5,749 bases of DNA, taken from Bacteroidales bacterium UBA3389 (GTDB lineage Bacteria > Bacteroidota > Bacteroidia > Bacteroidales > P3). A program made the translations under genes and the position numbers. Numbering within the stretch: position 1 is the first letter of the stretch; each line of letters starts with the position of its first letter. Shown here piece by piece: positions 1-5,749 of this stretch. The stretch spans positions 1 through 5,749 of the forward strand of contig DEPP01000082.1 of NCBI GenBank assembly GCA_002358835.1, given 5' to 3'. Below the pieces are notes generated by a model. It worked only from the letters and a program-made list of their open reading frames with translations, did not search any database and was not told the DNA's origin.

Positions 1-145
1 AAAGTCCCAAACAAGCAACCGCCATACCCAGCATCATAAACAAACTTTCACTTTCCACATCAACTTTCATAACAGAAAGTACAAATACAGCTGTTCCCAA
101 TCCTACAGCCAAAGCTTTAAAAACAGTATTAAAAATTGGATTCAT
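1..145 (-). CDS. Small hypothetical membrane protein, N-terminal part (cut by window edge)
   Basis: This reading frame starts with ATG at 145 on the minus strand and stays open for 48 codons to the window edge, so the C-terminus is missing. The protein begins MNPIFNTVFKALAVGLG. Residues about 8-26 form a hydrophobic, Gly/Ala-rich segment. A short polar turn with acidic residues (KVDVESES, 27-34) follows, and a second hydrophobic segment (from about residue 35) runs into the edge. This suggests a small two-helix inner membrane hairpin protein. I do not recognise a named family and assign no function. It lies 89 bases downstream of the RsbW-like ATPase gene in the same direction, but a probable terminator hairpin stands between them and no TAnnTTTG promoter is visible right before the ATG. 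It may be expressed by read-through or from a promoter I cannot see. That it is a real gene is inferred from the clean ATG, the open frame and the coherent helix-turn-helix pattern. Confidence 0.6.
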   Translation of the reverse strand, partial: MNPIFNTVFKALAVGLGTAVFVLSVMKVDVESESLFMMLGMAVACLGL

Positions 146-167
146 ATCTATTCACTTTTACACAGAA

Positions 168-209
168 AAAGCGACCGACAATAATCGTAATACCACTGCC
201 GCTCGCTTT
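168..209 (-). terminator. Probable intrinsic terminator after the RsbW-like ATPase gene
   Basis: Two 15-base arms (168-182 and 195-209) pair around a 12-base loop. On the minus strand the 5' arm reads AAAGCGAGCGGCAGT and the 3' arm ATTGTCGGTCGCTTT, continuing into a run of five T. The stem has one mismatch (C opposite C at 175/202 on the plus strand). Two other non-Watson-Crick positions (178/199 and 181/196) are G-U wobbles in minus-strand RNA but A-C mismatches in plus-strand RNA, so the structure favours a minus-strand transcript. It starts 26 bases past the stop codon of the ATPase gene, where a terminator is expected. It could instead act as an attenuator or leader hairpin for the small membrane protein downstream. 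Confidence 0.65.
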
Positions 210-234
210 ATACTATTTCTATTTATATTTTCTA

Positions 235-705
235 TCAAACATTAATTCTCTTTGGATCAAAGAAATTTTGCAATGTTACTGCTCGTTCCAAAGATCGAGA
301 GGCTTCTATACCTTGAATCATAAACTCCAACTTAACCCTTTTCCCACCTTTAGAATAAGTACAAGAATCTGATAATGTTTGCATCAAAAATATACCATCT
401 CCTTTACCACCCTCCAATGATAGACCAGAGTATCCTTTATAATTGAAGCCTTCACCTTCGTCTTCAACAACAAAAGCAATACCACCTCTACACTTCGAAT
501 ACTTAATGGAAACAGACTTGCTTTCGTCCGATTTATTACCATGAAGTATGGCATTTTCAACTGCTTGCAACACTGCAACAGATATTGTAGCATAGTAATT
601 GTGAATGTTCATTGTATCACATACTGTATCAAGAAACTGCTCAACCTTAACCAGATTAGCAATATTAGACTGAATAACAATGCGTTCCATATATAACATA
701 TTCAT
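235..705 (-). CDS. RsbW/SpoIIAB-like ATP-binding protein (anti-sigma factor type serine kinase)
   Basis: This is a single-domain GHKL-fold ATPase (HATPase_c_2 type), 156 residues in the longest reading. The N-box QAVENAILHGN (47-57) carries E50, the counterpart of the catalytic Glu of SpoIIAB, and N51, which binds Mg-ATP. The G1 box is EDEGEGF (81-87) with D82, and the G2 box is GGKGDGIFLM (99-108), followed by the short ATP lid typical of this family. There is no signal peptide or membrane segment, so it should be cytosolic. Known relatives bind a sigma factor and phosphorylate a STAS-domain antagonist; neither partner is in the window, so the target is unknown. Candidate starts are Met1 (705), Met3 (699) and Met6 (690). 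The promoter at 717-748 would put the transcript start only a few bases before Met1, and family members usually begin close to the first strand (ERIVIQ), so Met6 is the likelier start. About 28 residues follow the last predicted strand (RVKLEF, 123-128), a longer tail than in SpoIIAB. Confidence 0.88.
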   Translation of the reverse strand: MNMLYMERIVIQSNIANLVKVEQFLDTVCDTMNIHNYYATISVAVLQAVENAILHGNKSDESKSVSIKYSKCRGGIAFVVEDEGEGFNYKGYSGLSLEGGKGDGIFLMQTLSDSCTYSKGGKRVKLEFMIQGIEASRSLERAVTLQNFFDPKRINV

Positions 706-716
706 TTAACAGATTA

Positions 717-748
717 CAAAGATACGTTATTTTTCTCAGCAAGACAAA
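717..748 (-). promoter_or_regulatory. Bacteroidota-type promoter for the RsbW-like ATPase gene
   Basis: On the minus strand the -7 element TATCTTTG (717-724) matches TAnnTTTG exactly, and a -33 TTTG (745-748) lies 20 bases upstream, matching the known Bacteroidota spacing. It sits in the 82-base gap after the DUF4175 gene, so the ATPase gene can be transcribed on its own. The -33 element lies inside a 10-base perfect palindrome ACAAATTTGT (744-753), which could be an operator half or chance in AT-rich DNA. The predicted start of transcription, about 709-712, leaves almost no leader before the ATG at 705 but about 20 bases before the ATG at 690. Confidence 0.7.
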
Positions 749-787
749 TTTGTTTACAATATTTTTTACACCGCCAAATGTCAATTA

Positions 788-3700
788 TCAGTTTCCTAGC
801 TTATATAAATACTCATTCACCTTTGATTTATAATAGTTTGTAAATGTTGGAGGCACAGTCCGAAACATCTCAAGTTCCTGCTGTTTCAACTTATTGTATT
901 CGTCCAAATCTCCTTGTGAGTGCTGAAAAATATCTTTTGCCTCTTTACTTTCTCTTTTTTGGTCTCTTTCCCTTTGCATTTCAGCCTGCTCATGTTCAAG
1001 CAATCTAGTCAATATTTGTTGCTGACGCATCATAGTTTGTTTTGTAATAGTCTTATTTACGAGTTCTGTCTCAGTCTGTTCCATCTGCTTTAGCAACTTA
1101 TCCACTTCTTTACCCATAGCTCCACTACTTCCTTGCTTAAGGTCTTCGCCATATTTCTGCATCATCCTACGTATTTGCTCTTGTTGTGCTGCCATACGTG
1201 CAAATTCTTCACTCATTTTACTATTTTGACCTATCTTACCCCTACCCTCTTGTTTAGCCTGTTTATCAAGTTGTTGCTTCATAGCTTCCATTTGTTTATT
1301 GAGAGCATCTTGCAAGTCTTTCATCGATTTTGCAGATGGCTTACCTTTGCCGGATTTACTTTGACCAGGGTTATTACAACTACCTGACTTCTTACAGTTA
1401 CCTGATTTCTTCTTCTGATTATTCTGCCTCATCTGCGACTGCATATCATCCAACGATTCTGCCAAAACCAATGCAAGATTATTCAACGACATCATGGAGT
1501 ACTGCATAGATGAAGCAGCCGACTGATTCTTCGAAGTACCATAGAATGTTTGATTCATAAGCAACAATCTATTCATTGATTTTGAAATGTTTAGATTTAT
1601 AACTTCCAACTCCTTATTTATTACCATCGCTACCATCATCTGACGTTTAGCCATGGTTCGCAAAGAATCTTCTACCGTTTTAAAATCATCTTTTATCTTG
1701 TGTTGCGAAGCTATTATCTGCTGATATTTCGGATCTTGTATCTGTATTGAGTTGAGATCGGAGATAAGCTGTTCTTGGTTAAACGATAGAGTAACAAGAT
1801 TTTTCAACAACTGACGTACTTGTTCTGCATCTTCTGCAAGATCACTTTGTTCCATATCCAATTGCGCTTCAGCCAACTCATTAGACAACTTTTCCAACTC
1901 ATCAGCTGCAGAATTTTGCTGTTCTGAAGCCTTTTTATTATTCTTGTTATTTAGCTGCTTGGATGCCTCATTTTGCTTGTCGGATATAGAATTTTCGGTA
2001 TCTCTATTACGCTTAAATTCTGCCGTTTCATCTATGTCTTTAAGTTTCTTTTGTATATCATCTATATCCTTTTGTAGTTGCTTAAATTCTTCATTGAGCT
2101 TGTTTTGTTTGTTGCTCAATTCCTCTGTTTTTTTCATATCTGACTTCTCTGTATCTCTTGCCAACTCTCTCTGTTTCTGTGCCAACTCTTCGGTTTTCTT
2201 TATGGTTATCTCTACTTTCTTTTCTAATTCTAGGCGTTTCATCAACTCTATATTCTGATCCAACTGTTTTTCTAAAGCATCATTTTTAAGTTTCATATCT
2301 TCCAAAGCCTCCTGCACCTTCTTTTTATCTACCTCTTCCATCAGTTTGTTCATCTCTTCCATCATCTGTTTCATTTCATCAGTAAGTAACTCGTTATAAA
2401 GACGATCTAGCTCCTTTTGTTTCTCAATTATAGATTCGCTTTGCTCCTTATATTGCTGTTCCAACATATTGTTTTGGCGTATTTGTTCTTGCATTTTCTG
2501 CAAAGTTTCTTTCACCTCACGTTGTTTCTTTGCAAGTTCCTCAAGTTGCTTTTTATCCTGCCATGTTAGTTCTTTCTTATCCACCAGTTTACGCATCATT
2601 TCATTAATATCCCTTTGCATATCTTTTATCTCTTGCAACGAGTTTTGTGAAAGTTCATTAACTTGTTCCGAACCAGCTTCAAACATTTGTTCAAGTTCTT
2701 CTTCAGTAGGTACTTTTACTTCAAATATCTGTGATTTTGCTGATTTTACACCATGTATTCCATCATTATCCCATACCTCAAAGTAGTATTCAACCCTATC
2801 GCCGGGCATTATCTCTATATCCTCAAACACAGTAGAATAATAAAACTCTTGCGTAGCTTCATCAGCTTTGAAAGGCAAATCTTTTTCTATAAATACCTTA
2901 TTAGTAGTATCATTAGCTGAGGTTTTTATGATTTTAAACTGTAGCTTCGAAAAACCGTAATCGTCCTTTATCCTTCCCTTGAAGAATATGCGATCTGCTT
3001 GAACCGAATCCCTCATTTCCATAACCAATATCATTGGTACAGCATCGGGCAGTACCGAGATTGTATATTTCAGAGTATCAATATTAGACACATAGTTATT
3101 AGCCGAATAAAAAGCATAACTTGCAGGTTTTAGAAATCGCTTGGAAACAGACAGTCTTCCGTTGGCATCGGGTTGAAAAGTCTGTGTAACAGAATCCACA
3201 ATAAAGTAAAAATCATGCACATCACGTGTTTGGAAAGTCCACTGAACAGTGGTACCTTCGGGAACCGAAAGATCGCCTGTATTTATCAAATCGTCAGATG
3301 CTTTACCTGTATATGAAGGATAAATAAGCTTTGTTGTAAAATCCACAATCACGGGCTTGGGCAATACCCTCAACTGATAACTTGGCGAGACAATCTCTAC
3401 TGCCTTAAAATGGAATGTTTGACTACGCTGAAGGTTCTTAAACAAATAAGTGAACGTAGTCATATCCTCCTTATTCATTTTATATTCAACGCTATTGACA
3501 ACTAAAAAGACATCGTTGGGAACATCGTTTCCTTCTACTTTTACCCTCAAAAGAAAGTCCTCTTGCTGAAAGGCTACTAAAGAATCATTTACAATATGAT
3601 AAGTAAAGGGGGCAGGTTTTTCATAATATGTGTTATAATTCACCAGTCTGTTTGACGGTTCTTTTATCACTGCCGGCGATATAATAAGTAGCAATATCAA

Positions 3701-4201
3701 TACACCCAACGGCACTACAGCATATTTGATATAACGCTTATTTTGCTTTAAATCAATAGCCTTAAGAAATGGGATAGGGGAGAGGTTTTCGGTTTTTTGC
3801 TGAATACTTGCTTCCAGCAAATCACTATTTTCAGAATAAACAGCCATATCTTTCAACTGCAACAGATTGAGAAGTTTGTCGCTGATTTCGGGAAAATGTT
3901 TACCTATTATTGTAGCAGCCTGATGGTACGATATTCTTTTGCCTATTTTGTACATTTTCATCAAAGGAAGTACTATATAGACTACCAAAAACAATGCTGC
4001 AACAACTAAATACGACCAAAAAAGCACCATTCTGACCACTGTACTGAAATAACCAAAATACTCCAATACATTAATCAAAATAAACATCAGCAACAATAAA
4101 CCTACAGTGTATAATACACCTTTAATGAGCTGATTTTTATAATATTTGCGTACAAATCTATCTAACTTTTCTATCAACTTATCCTTTGTAGCCATCAGCA
4201 T
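788..4201 (-). CDS. DUF4175-type giant membrane-anchored coiled-coil protein
   Basis: This 1137-residue protein matches the Bacteroidota DUF4175-type family, whose function is unknown. A basic N-terminus (KLDRFVRKYYKNQ) precedes membrane helices at about 28-48 and 57-82. A roughly 75-residue stretch, cytoplasmic by the positive-inside rule, contains HQAATIIGKHFPEISDKLLN (93-112). A third helix at about 159-178 leads outward. Residues about 180-500 are beta-rich with Ig-like character, for example KDDYGFSKLQFKI (412-424) and PGDRVEYYFEVWDNDG (466-481), and should be periplasmic. From about 500 to 1110 the chain is highly charged and rich in Glu, Lys, Gln and Met, with long coiled coils interrupted by a Ser/Gly/Lys linker (929-957) that carries the only two cysteines (936, 942). 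The C-terminus ends TVPPTFTNYY plus 14 residues. Met1 (4201) and Met3 (4195) are both possible starts. It has its own TAnnTTTG promoter and is divergent from the reductase gene. A scaffold or envelope-organising role is inference from architecture only. Confidence 0.9.
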   Translation of the reverse strand: MLMATKDKLIEKLDRFVRKYYKNQLIKGVLYTVGLLLLMFILINVLEYFGYFSTVVRMVLFWSYLVVAALFLVVYIVLPLMKMYKIGKRISYHQAATIIGKHFPEISDKLLNLLQLKDMAVYSENSDLLEASIQQKTENLSPIPFLKAIDLKQNKRYIKYAVVPLGVLILLLIISPAVIKEPSNRLVNYNTYYEKPAPFTYHIVNDSLVAFQQEDFLLRVKVEGNDVPNDVFLVVNSVEYKMNKEDMTTFTYLFKNLQRSQTFHFKAVEIVSPSYQLRVLPKPVIVDFTTKLIYPSYTGKASDDLINTGDLSVPEGTTVQWTFQTRDVHDFYFIVDSVTQTFQPDANGRLSVSKRFLKPASYAFYSANNYVSNIDTLKYTISVLPDAVPMILVMEMRDSVQADRIFFKGRIKDDYGFSKLQFKIIKTSANDTTNKVFIEKDLPFKADEATQEFYYSTVFEDIEIMPGDRVEYYFEVWDNDGIHGVKSAKSQIFEVKVPTEEELEQMFEAGSEQVNELSQNSLQEIKDMQRDINEMMRKLVDKKELTWQDKKQLEELAKKQREVKETLQKMQEQIRQNNMLEQQYKEQSESIIEKQKELDRLYNELLTDEMKQMMEEMNKLMEEVDKKKVQEALEDMKLKNDALEKQLDQNIELMKRLELEKKVEITIKKTEELAQKQRELARDTEKSDMKKTEELSNKQNKLNEEFKQLQKDIDDIQKKLKDIDETAEFKRNRDTENSISDKQNEASKQLNNKNNKKASEQQNSAADELEKLSNELAEAQLDMEQSDLAEDAEQVRQLLKNLVTLSFNQEQLISDLNSIQIQDPKYQQIIASQHKIKDDFKTVEDSLRTMAKRQMMVAMVINKELEVINLNISKSMNRLLLMNQTFYGTSKNQSAASSMQYSMMSLNNLALVLAESLDDMQSQMRQNNQKKKSGNCKKSGSCNNPGQSKSGKGKPSAKSMKDLQDALNKQMEAMKQQLDKQAKQEGRGKIGQNSKMSEEFARMAAQQEQIRRMMQKYGEDLKQGSSGAMGKEVDKLLKQMEQTETELVNKTITKQTMMRQQQILTRLLEHEQAEMQRERDQKRESKEAKDIFQHSQGDLDEYNKLKQQELEMFRTVPPTFTNYYKSKVNEYLYKLGN

Positions 4202-4245
4202 TATTTATTCGTTTCTACACATTCTTTTGCCTTCAAAGCAACCTA

Positions 4246-4253
4246 CAAAGTTA
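4246..4253 (-). promoter_or_regulatory. Probable -7 promoter element for the DUF4175 gene
   Basis: The minus strand reads TAACTTTG, an exact match to the Bacteroidota -7 consensus TAnnTTTG, 44 bases upstream of the ATG at 4201. I find no clear TTTG-like -33 element 19-21 bases further upstream, so the call rests on the -7 box and its position. The leader would be about 38 bases and has no convincing Shine-Dalgarno sequence, which is usual in this phylum. Confidence 0.5.
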
Positions 4254-4333
4254 CAACTTTATTTTGATATATTGGTTATTATTCTACGAAATTATTTTTC
4301 ATACCACAGAATAATCAATATCAAATAAATTAG

Positions 4334-4341
4334 TATCTTTG
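4334..4341 (+). promoter_or_regulatory. Probable -7 promoter element for the SDR gene
   Basis: TATCTTTG on the plus strand matches TAnnTTTG exactly and is identical to the -7 box of the ATPase gene promoter. It ends 23 bases before the ATG at 4365, giving a leader of about 17-20 bases. The upstream 20 bases are AT-rich without a clear TTTG -33 element. A weak purine stretch (AAAGG, about 4349-4353) precedes the ATG but is not needed to explain the start. Confidence 0.55.
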
Positions 4342-4364
4342 CAAAACCAAAGGCATAACAGAAC

Positions 4365-5165
4365 ATGAACAAAGTAGTACTTATAACCGGAGCTTCATCA
4401 GGATTTGGTCATAGCACTGCCAAACACTTGGCTACCAAAGGATATACTGTATATGGTACCAGTAGAAAAGAGATAACCGACAGCAGTATAAAGATGATAA
4501 AAATGGACGTTTGTAACAAAGCAAGCATCACTGCAGCAGTGGATTACATACTGAAACAAGAGGGCAGGATAGATGTGCTGATAAACAACGCCGGTATGGG
4601 GATAGGTGGCTGTATAGAGCTAGCTACCGATGAAGAAATTGACATACAAATGAACACCAACTTCAGGGGTATGTCCAACGTATGCCAATGCGTACTACCA
4701 GTCATGCGAAAGCAAAGAAACGGTAAAATTATCAATATCAGCTCTATAGGTGGTGTAATGGGACTGCCGTATCAAGGCTATTACTCGGCATCCAAGTTTG
4801 CCATCGAGGGCTATAGCGAAGCCCTTGCTGCAGAGGTTAGGGGAATGGGCATAAAGGTGGTGGTGGTAGAACCCGGCGATTTTGCCACAAACTTCACCGC
4901 AAACCGCAAAAATTCGACTCTGACGCTTTATAATGATGATTATGGTGCAAGCTTCGACCGATCGCTAAAAATCATCGAGAAAGAGGAAAAAGGAGGTCTT
5001 AAGCCTATTGTTTTGTCCAAAAAGATAGAGAAGATTATCCGTAAGAAAAACCCTCGATTTCGATACGTAGTGGCCAATATGGAGCAACGTCTGTCAGTTT
5101 TGCTCAAGAGGATACTTCCCGCCAACCTGTTTATAAGCATTTTGCGAAACTATTACAAAGTATAG
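4365..5165 (+). CDS. Classical short-chain dehydrogenase/reductase (SDR family), NADP(H)-type
   Basis: The 266-residue protein is a complete classical SDR with a Rossmann fold. The cofactor motif TGASSGFG is at 8-15, the adenine-contacting Asp is D48, and the NNAG motif is at 74-77. The catalytic tetrad is N99, S127 (NISSIGG), Y140 and K144 (YSASK). The S-Y distance of 13 and Y-K distance of 4 are canonical, so it should be active. The basic R34-K35 after the second strand (GTSRK) suggests preference for NADP(H). After EPGDFATNF (169-177), the substrate-loop region is variable, and the C-terminus is basic and amphipathic (RLSVLLKRILPANLF, 242-256), which may favour contact with the membrane or lipid substrates; this is inference. 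The substrate cannot be read from sequence. ATG at 4365 sits right before the first strand (KVVLITG), so the start is secure. The gene is divergent from the DUF4175 gene and convergent with the beta-barrel gene, and is probably transcribed alone. Confidence 0.93.
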   Translation: MNKVVLITGASSGFGHSTAKHLATKGYTVYGTSRKEITDSSIKMIKMDVCNKASITAAVDYILKQEGRIDVLINNAGMGIGGCIELATDEEIDIQMNTNFRGMSNVCQCVLPVMRKQRNGKIINISSIGGVMGLPYQGYYSASKFAIEGYSEALAAEVRGMGIKVVVVEPGDFATNFTANRKNSTLTLYNDDYGASFDRSLKIIEKEEKGGLKPIVLSKKIEKIIRKKNPRFRYVVANMEQRLSVLLKRILPANLFISILRNYYKV

Positions 5166-5187
5166 GGTAGGAGAGAATATGATAAAA

Positions 5188-5317
5188 TAAATCGGTCATT
5201 AGAAATTTTATATGTTACAAACATGCCTGTTCTTACATCCAACATCTCCAAAGAAGTAAGAATTATGACTTTGCATTTAAGTTTTATTACAAATATAATT
5301 TTTCTAAGACCGATTTA
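5188..5317. repeat. 130-base near-palindromic element with inner hairpins between convergent genes
   Basis: The two ends form an inverted repeat: 5188-5213 pairs with 5293-5317. Reading inward, TAAATCGGTC, TTAGAAA and TTATAT are all matched, giving 23 pairs broken only by one bulged A (5198) and a two-base internal mismatch (5206-5207 against 5299-5300). The roughly 80-base interior holds two further hairpins, ATGTT/AACAT (5212-5216 with 5220-5224, overlapping the end of the outer stem) and TTCTTAC/GTAAGAA (5230-5236 with 5256-5262). No open frame is evident inside. It begins 23 bases after the reductase stop and ends 33 bases before the stop of the opposing beta-barrel gene. Possible identities are a MITE-like remnant (the ends could be TA plus inverted repeat), a structured RNA, or a processing/termination element for the convergent transcripts. 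The pairing is seen directly; the identity is open. Confidence 0.6.
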
Positions 5318-5349
5318 ATTAATTCATATCAAATAAACTCTTTGATGAA

Positions 5350-5749
5350 TTACATTATGTAATAAGATACTCCCAATCTGAGAGACCACATAGTTAGTAT
5401 TCCTAACGACAATTGATGATCTAAACTGATACGTACTGCATCAGATATAATATATTCAATACCACATCCTGTATTAAGTCCAAATCCTATTGAACCTTTC
5501 AAATCATCTGTATTGTAATATGTTTTACCATCTTCACCAACAGAGCTATTATCATCGAAAAGACCTAAATCAAAAATGCCTCCAGTATTTTTACTTTCTC
5601 TATAGGCATGAGCAAAATAAAGACCTGTAAGCAAATAGAAATGGAAATTACCATCACCAAATACAAAGTTTAAATTTGCATTAACGTCGTAATCTCTACC
5701 CCAGAAAGATTCACCTTTTTCTCCGGTTGGAGTAATAGTATTAAATCTT
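5350..5749 (-). CDS. Outer membrane beta-barrel protein, C-terminal part (cut by window edge)
   Basis: The frame is open from the right edge to the TAA at 5350-5352, giving 132 residues without an N-terminus; a TTG within it at 5634 is not a credible start because coding continues upstream of it. Amphipathic strands alternate with polar Asp/Asn/Gly turns: DYDVNANLNFVFGDGNFHFY near the edge, LTGLYFAHAY next, then an acidic extracellular-type loop with DDNSSVGEDGKTYY. The closing strands include GSIGFGLNTGCGIEYIISD, VRISLDHQLSLG and WSLRLGVSYYIM. The GFGLNTGCGIEYIISD segment resembles the near-terminal strand of small OmpA-like barrels (OMP_b-brl type) common in Bacteroidales. It should sit in the outer membrane; no transport or adhesion role can be read. 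The last residue is Met in YYIM, not the Phe that usually ends barrels recognised by the BAM complex. The signal peptide would lie outside the window. Confidence 0.75.
   Translation of the reverse strand, partial: RFNTITPTGEKGESFWGRDYDVNANLNFVFGDGNFHFYLLTGLYFAHAYRESKNTGGIFDLGLFDDNSSVGEDGKTYYNTDDLKGSIGFGLNTGCGIEYIISDAVRISLDHQLSLGILTMWSLRLGVSYYIM

Noticed and set aside
136..372. Plus-strand open frame across the left intergenic gap
   Set aside because: It runs through the terminator hairpin and antisense to the end of the ATPase gene, with no recognisable protein features.
1944..2258. Open frames on the plus strand opposite the DUF4175 gene (also 1133-1387, 2469-2786 and 3797-4009)
   Set aside because: They are rich in Ser, Cys, Phe and Leu, the antisense reading of Lys/Glu/Gln-rich coiled coil codons, and have no domain pattern or promoter. 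They are shadows of the DUF4175 gene.
4318..4329. A 12-base direct repeat, ATATCAAATAAA, also at 5326-5337, upstream of and downstream from the SDR gene
   Set aside because: The repeat is short and AT-only apart from one C, in AT-rich spacers, with no matching flanks that would mark an insertion or attachment site.
4544..4735. Minus-strand frames opposite the SDR gene (also 4940-5140)
   Set aside because: They overlap the catalytic core of a clear SDR on the other strand and show no family features.
4365..5165. Possible foreign origin of the SDR gene from locally higher GC
   Set aside because: Some 60-base blocks are near 48% GC but others in the same gene are near 33%, and parts of the DUF4175 gene reach about 45%. 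The variation follows amino acid content and does not support transfer.
5350..5634. Complete small gene starting at the TTG at 5634
   Set aside because: The same frame continues open to the window edge with beta-strand-like coding sequence, so this is the C-terminal part of a longer gene.

Overview
The window looks like chromosomal DNA from a Bacteroidota bacterium, most likely the order Bacteroidales. The evidence is the Bacteroidota-type promoter motif TAnnTTTG upstream of three genes, the lack of clear Shine-Dalgarno sequences, an AT-rich sequence, and the gene content: a 1137-residue DUF4175-type protein, an RsbW-like ATPase and an OmpA-like outer membrane beta-barrel. No tRNA, rRNA, CRISPR array or transposase gene was seen.

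Layout from left to right. Positions 1-145 (minus) hold the N-terminal 48 residues of a small predicted membrane protein cut by the window edge. Positions 168-209 hold a hairpin followed, on the minus strand, by a T-run, a probable intrinsic terminator. Positions 235-705 (minus) encode a small GHKL-fold ATPase of the RsbW/SpoIIAB anti-sigma kinase type, with its own promoter at 717-748. Positions 788-4201 (minus) encode the very large DUF4175-type protein: three membrane helices, a beta-rich periplasmic part and about 600 residues of charged coiled coil. Positions 4202-4364 form a divergent promoter region. Positions 4365-5165 (plus) encode a complete classical short-chain dehydrogenase/reductase. 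Positions 5166-5349 separate two convergent genes and contain a 130-base near-palindromic element (5188-5317). Positions 5350-5749 (minus) encode the C-terminal 132 residues of an outer membrane beta-barrel protein cut by the right edge.

The DUF4175 gene, the anti-sigma-like ATPase and the small membrane protein lie in the same direction with short gaps (82 and 89 bases), so they may be functionally linked, but the promoter and terminator around the ATPase gene suggest it can be transcribed separately. The reductase and the beta-barrel protein have no evident connection to them. I see no clearly new multi-gene system. The items most worth a second look are the structured element at 5188-5317, the two lone cysteines of the DUF4175 protein, which sit in a tandemly duplicated segment, and the orphan anti-sigma-like kinase beside the envelope-spanning DUF4175 protein.
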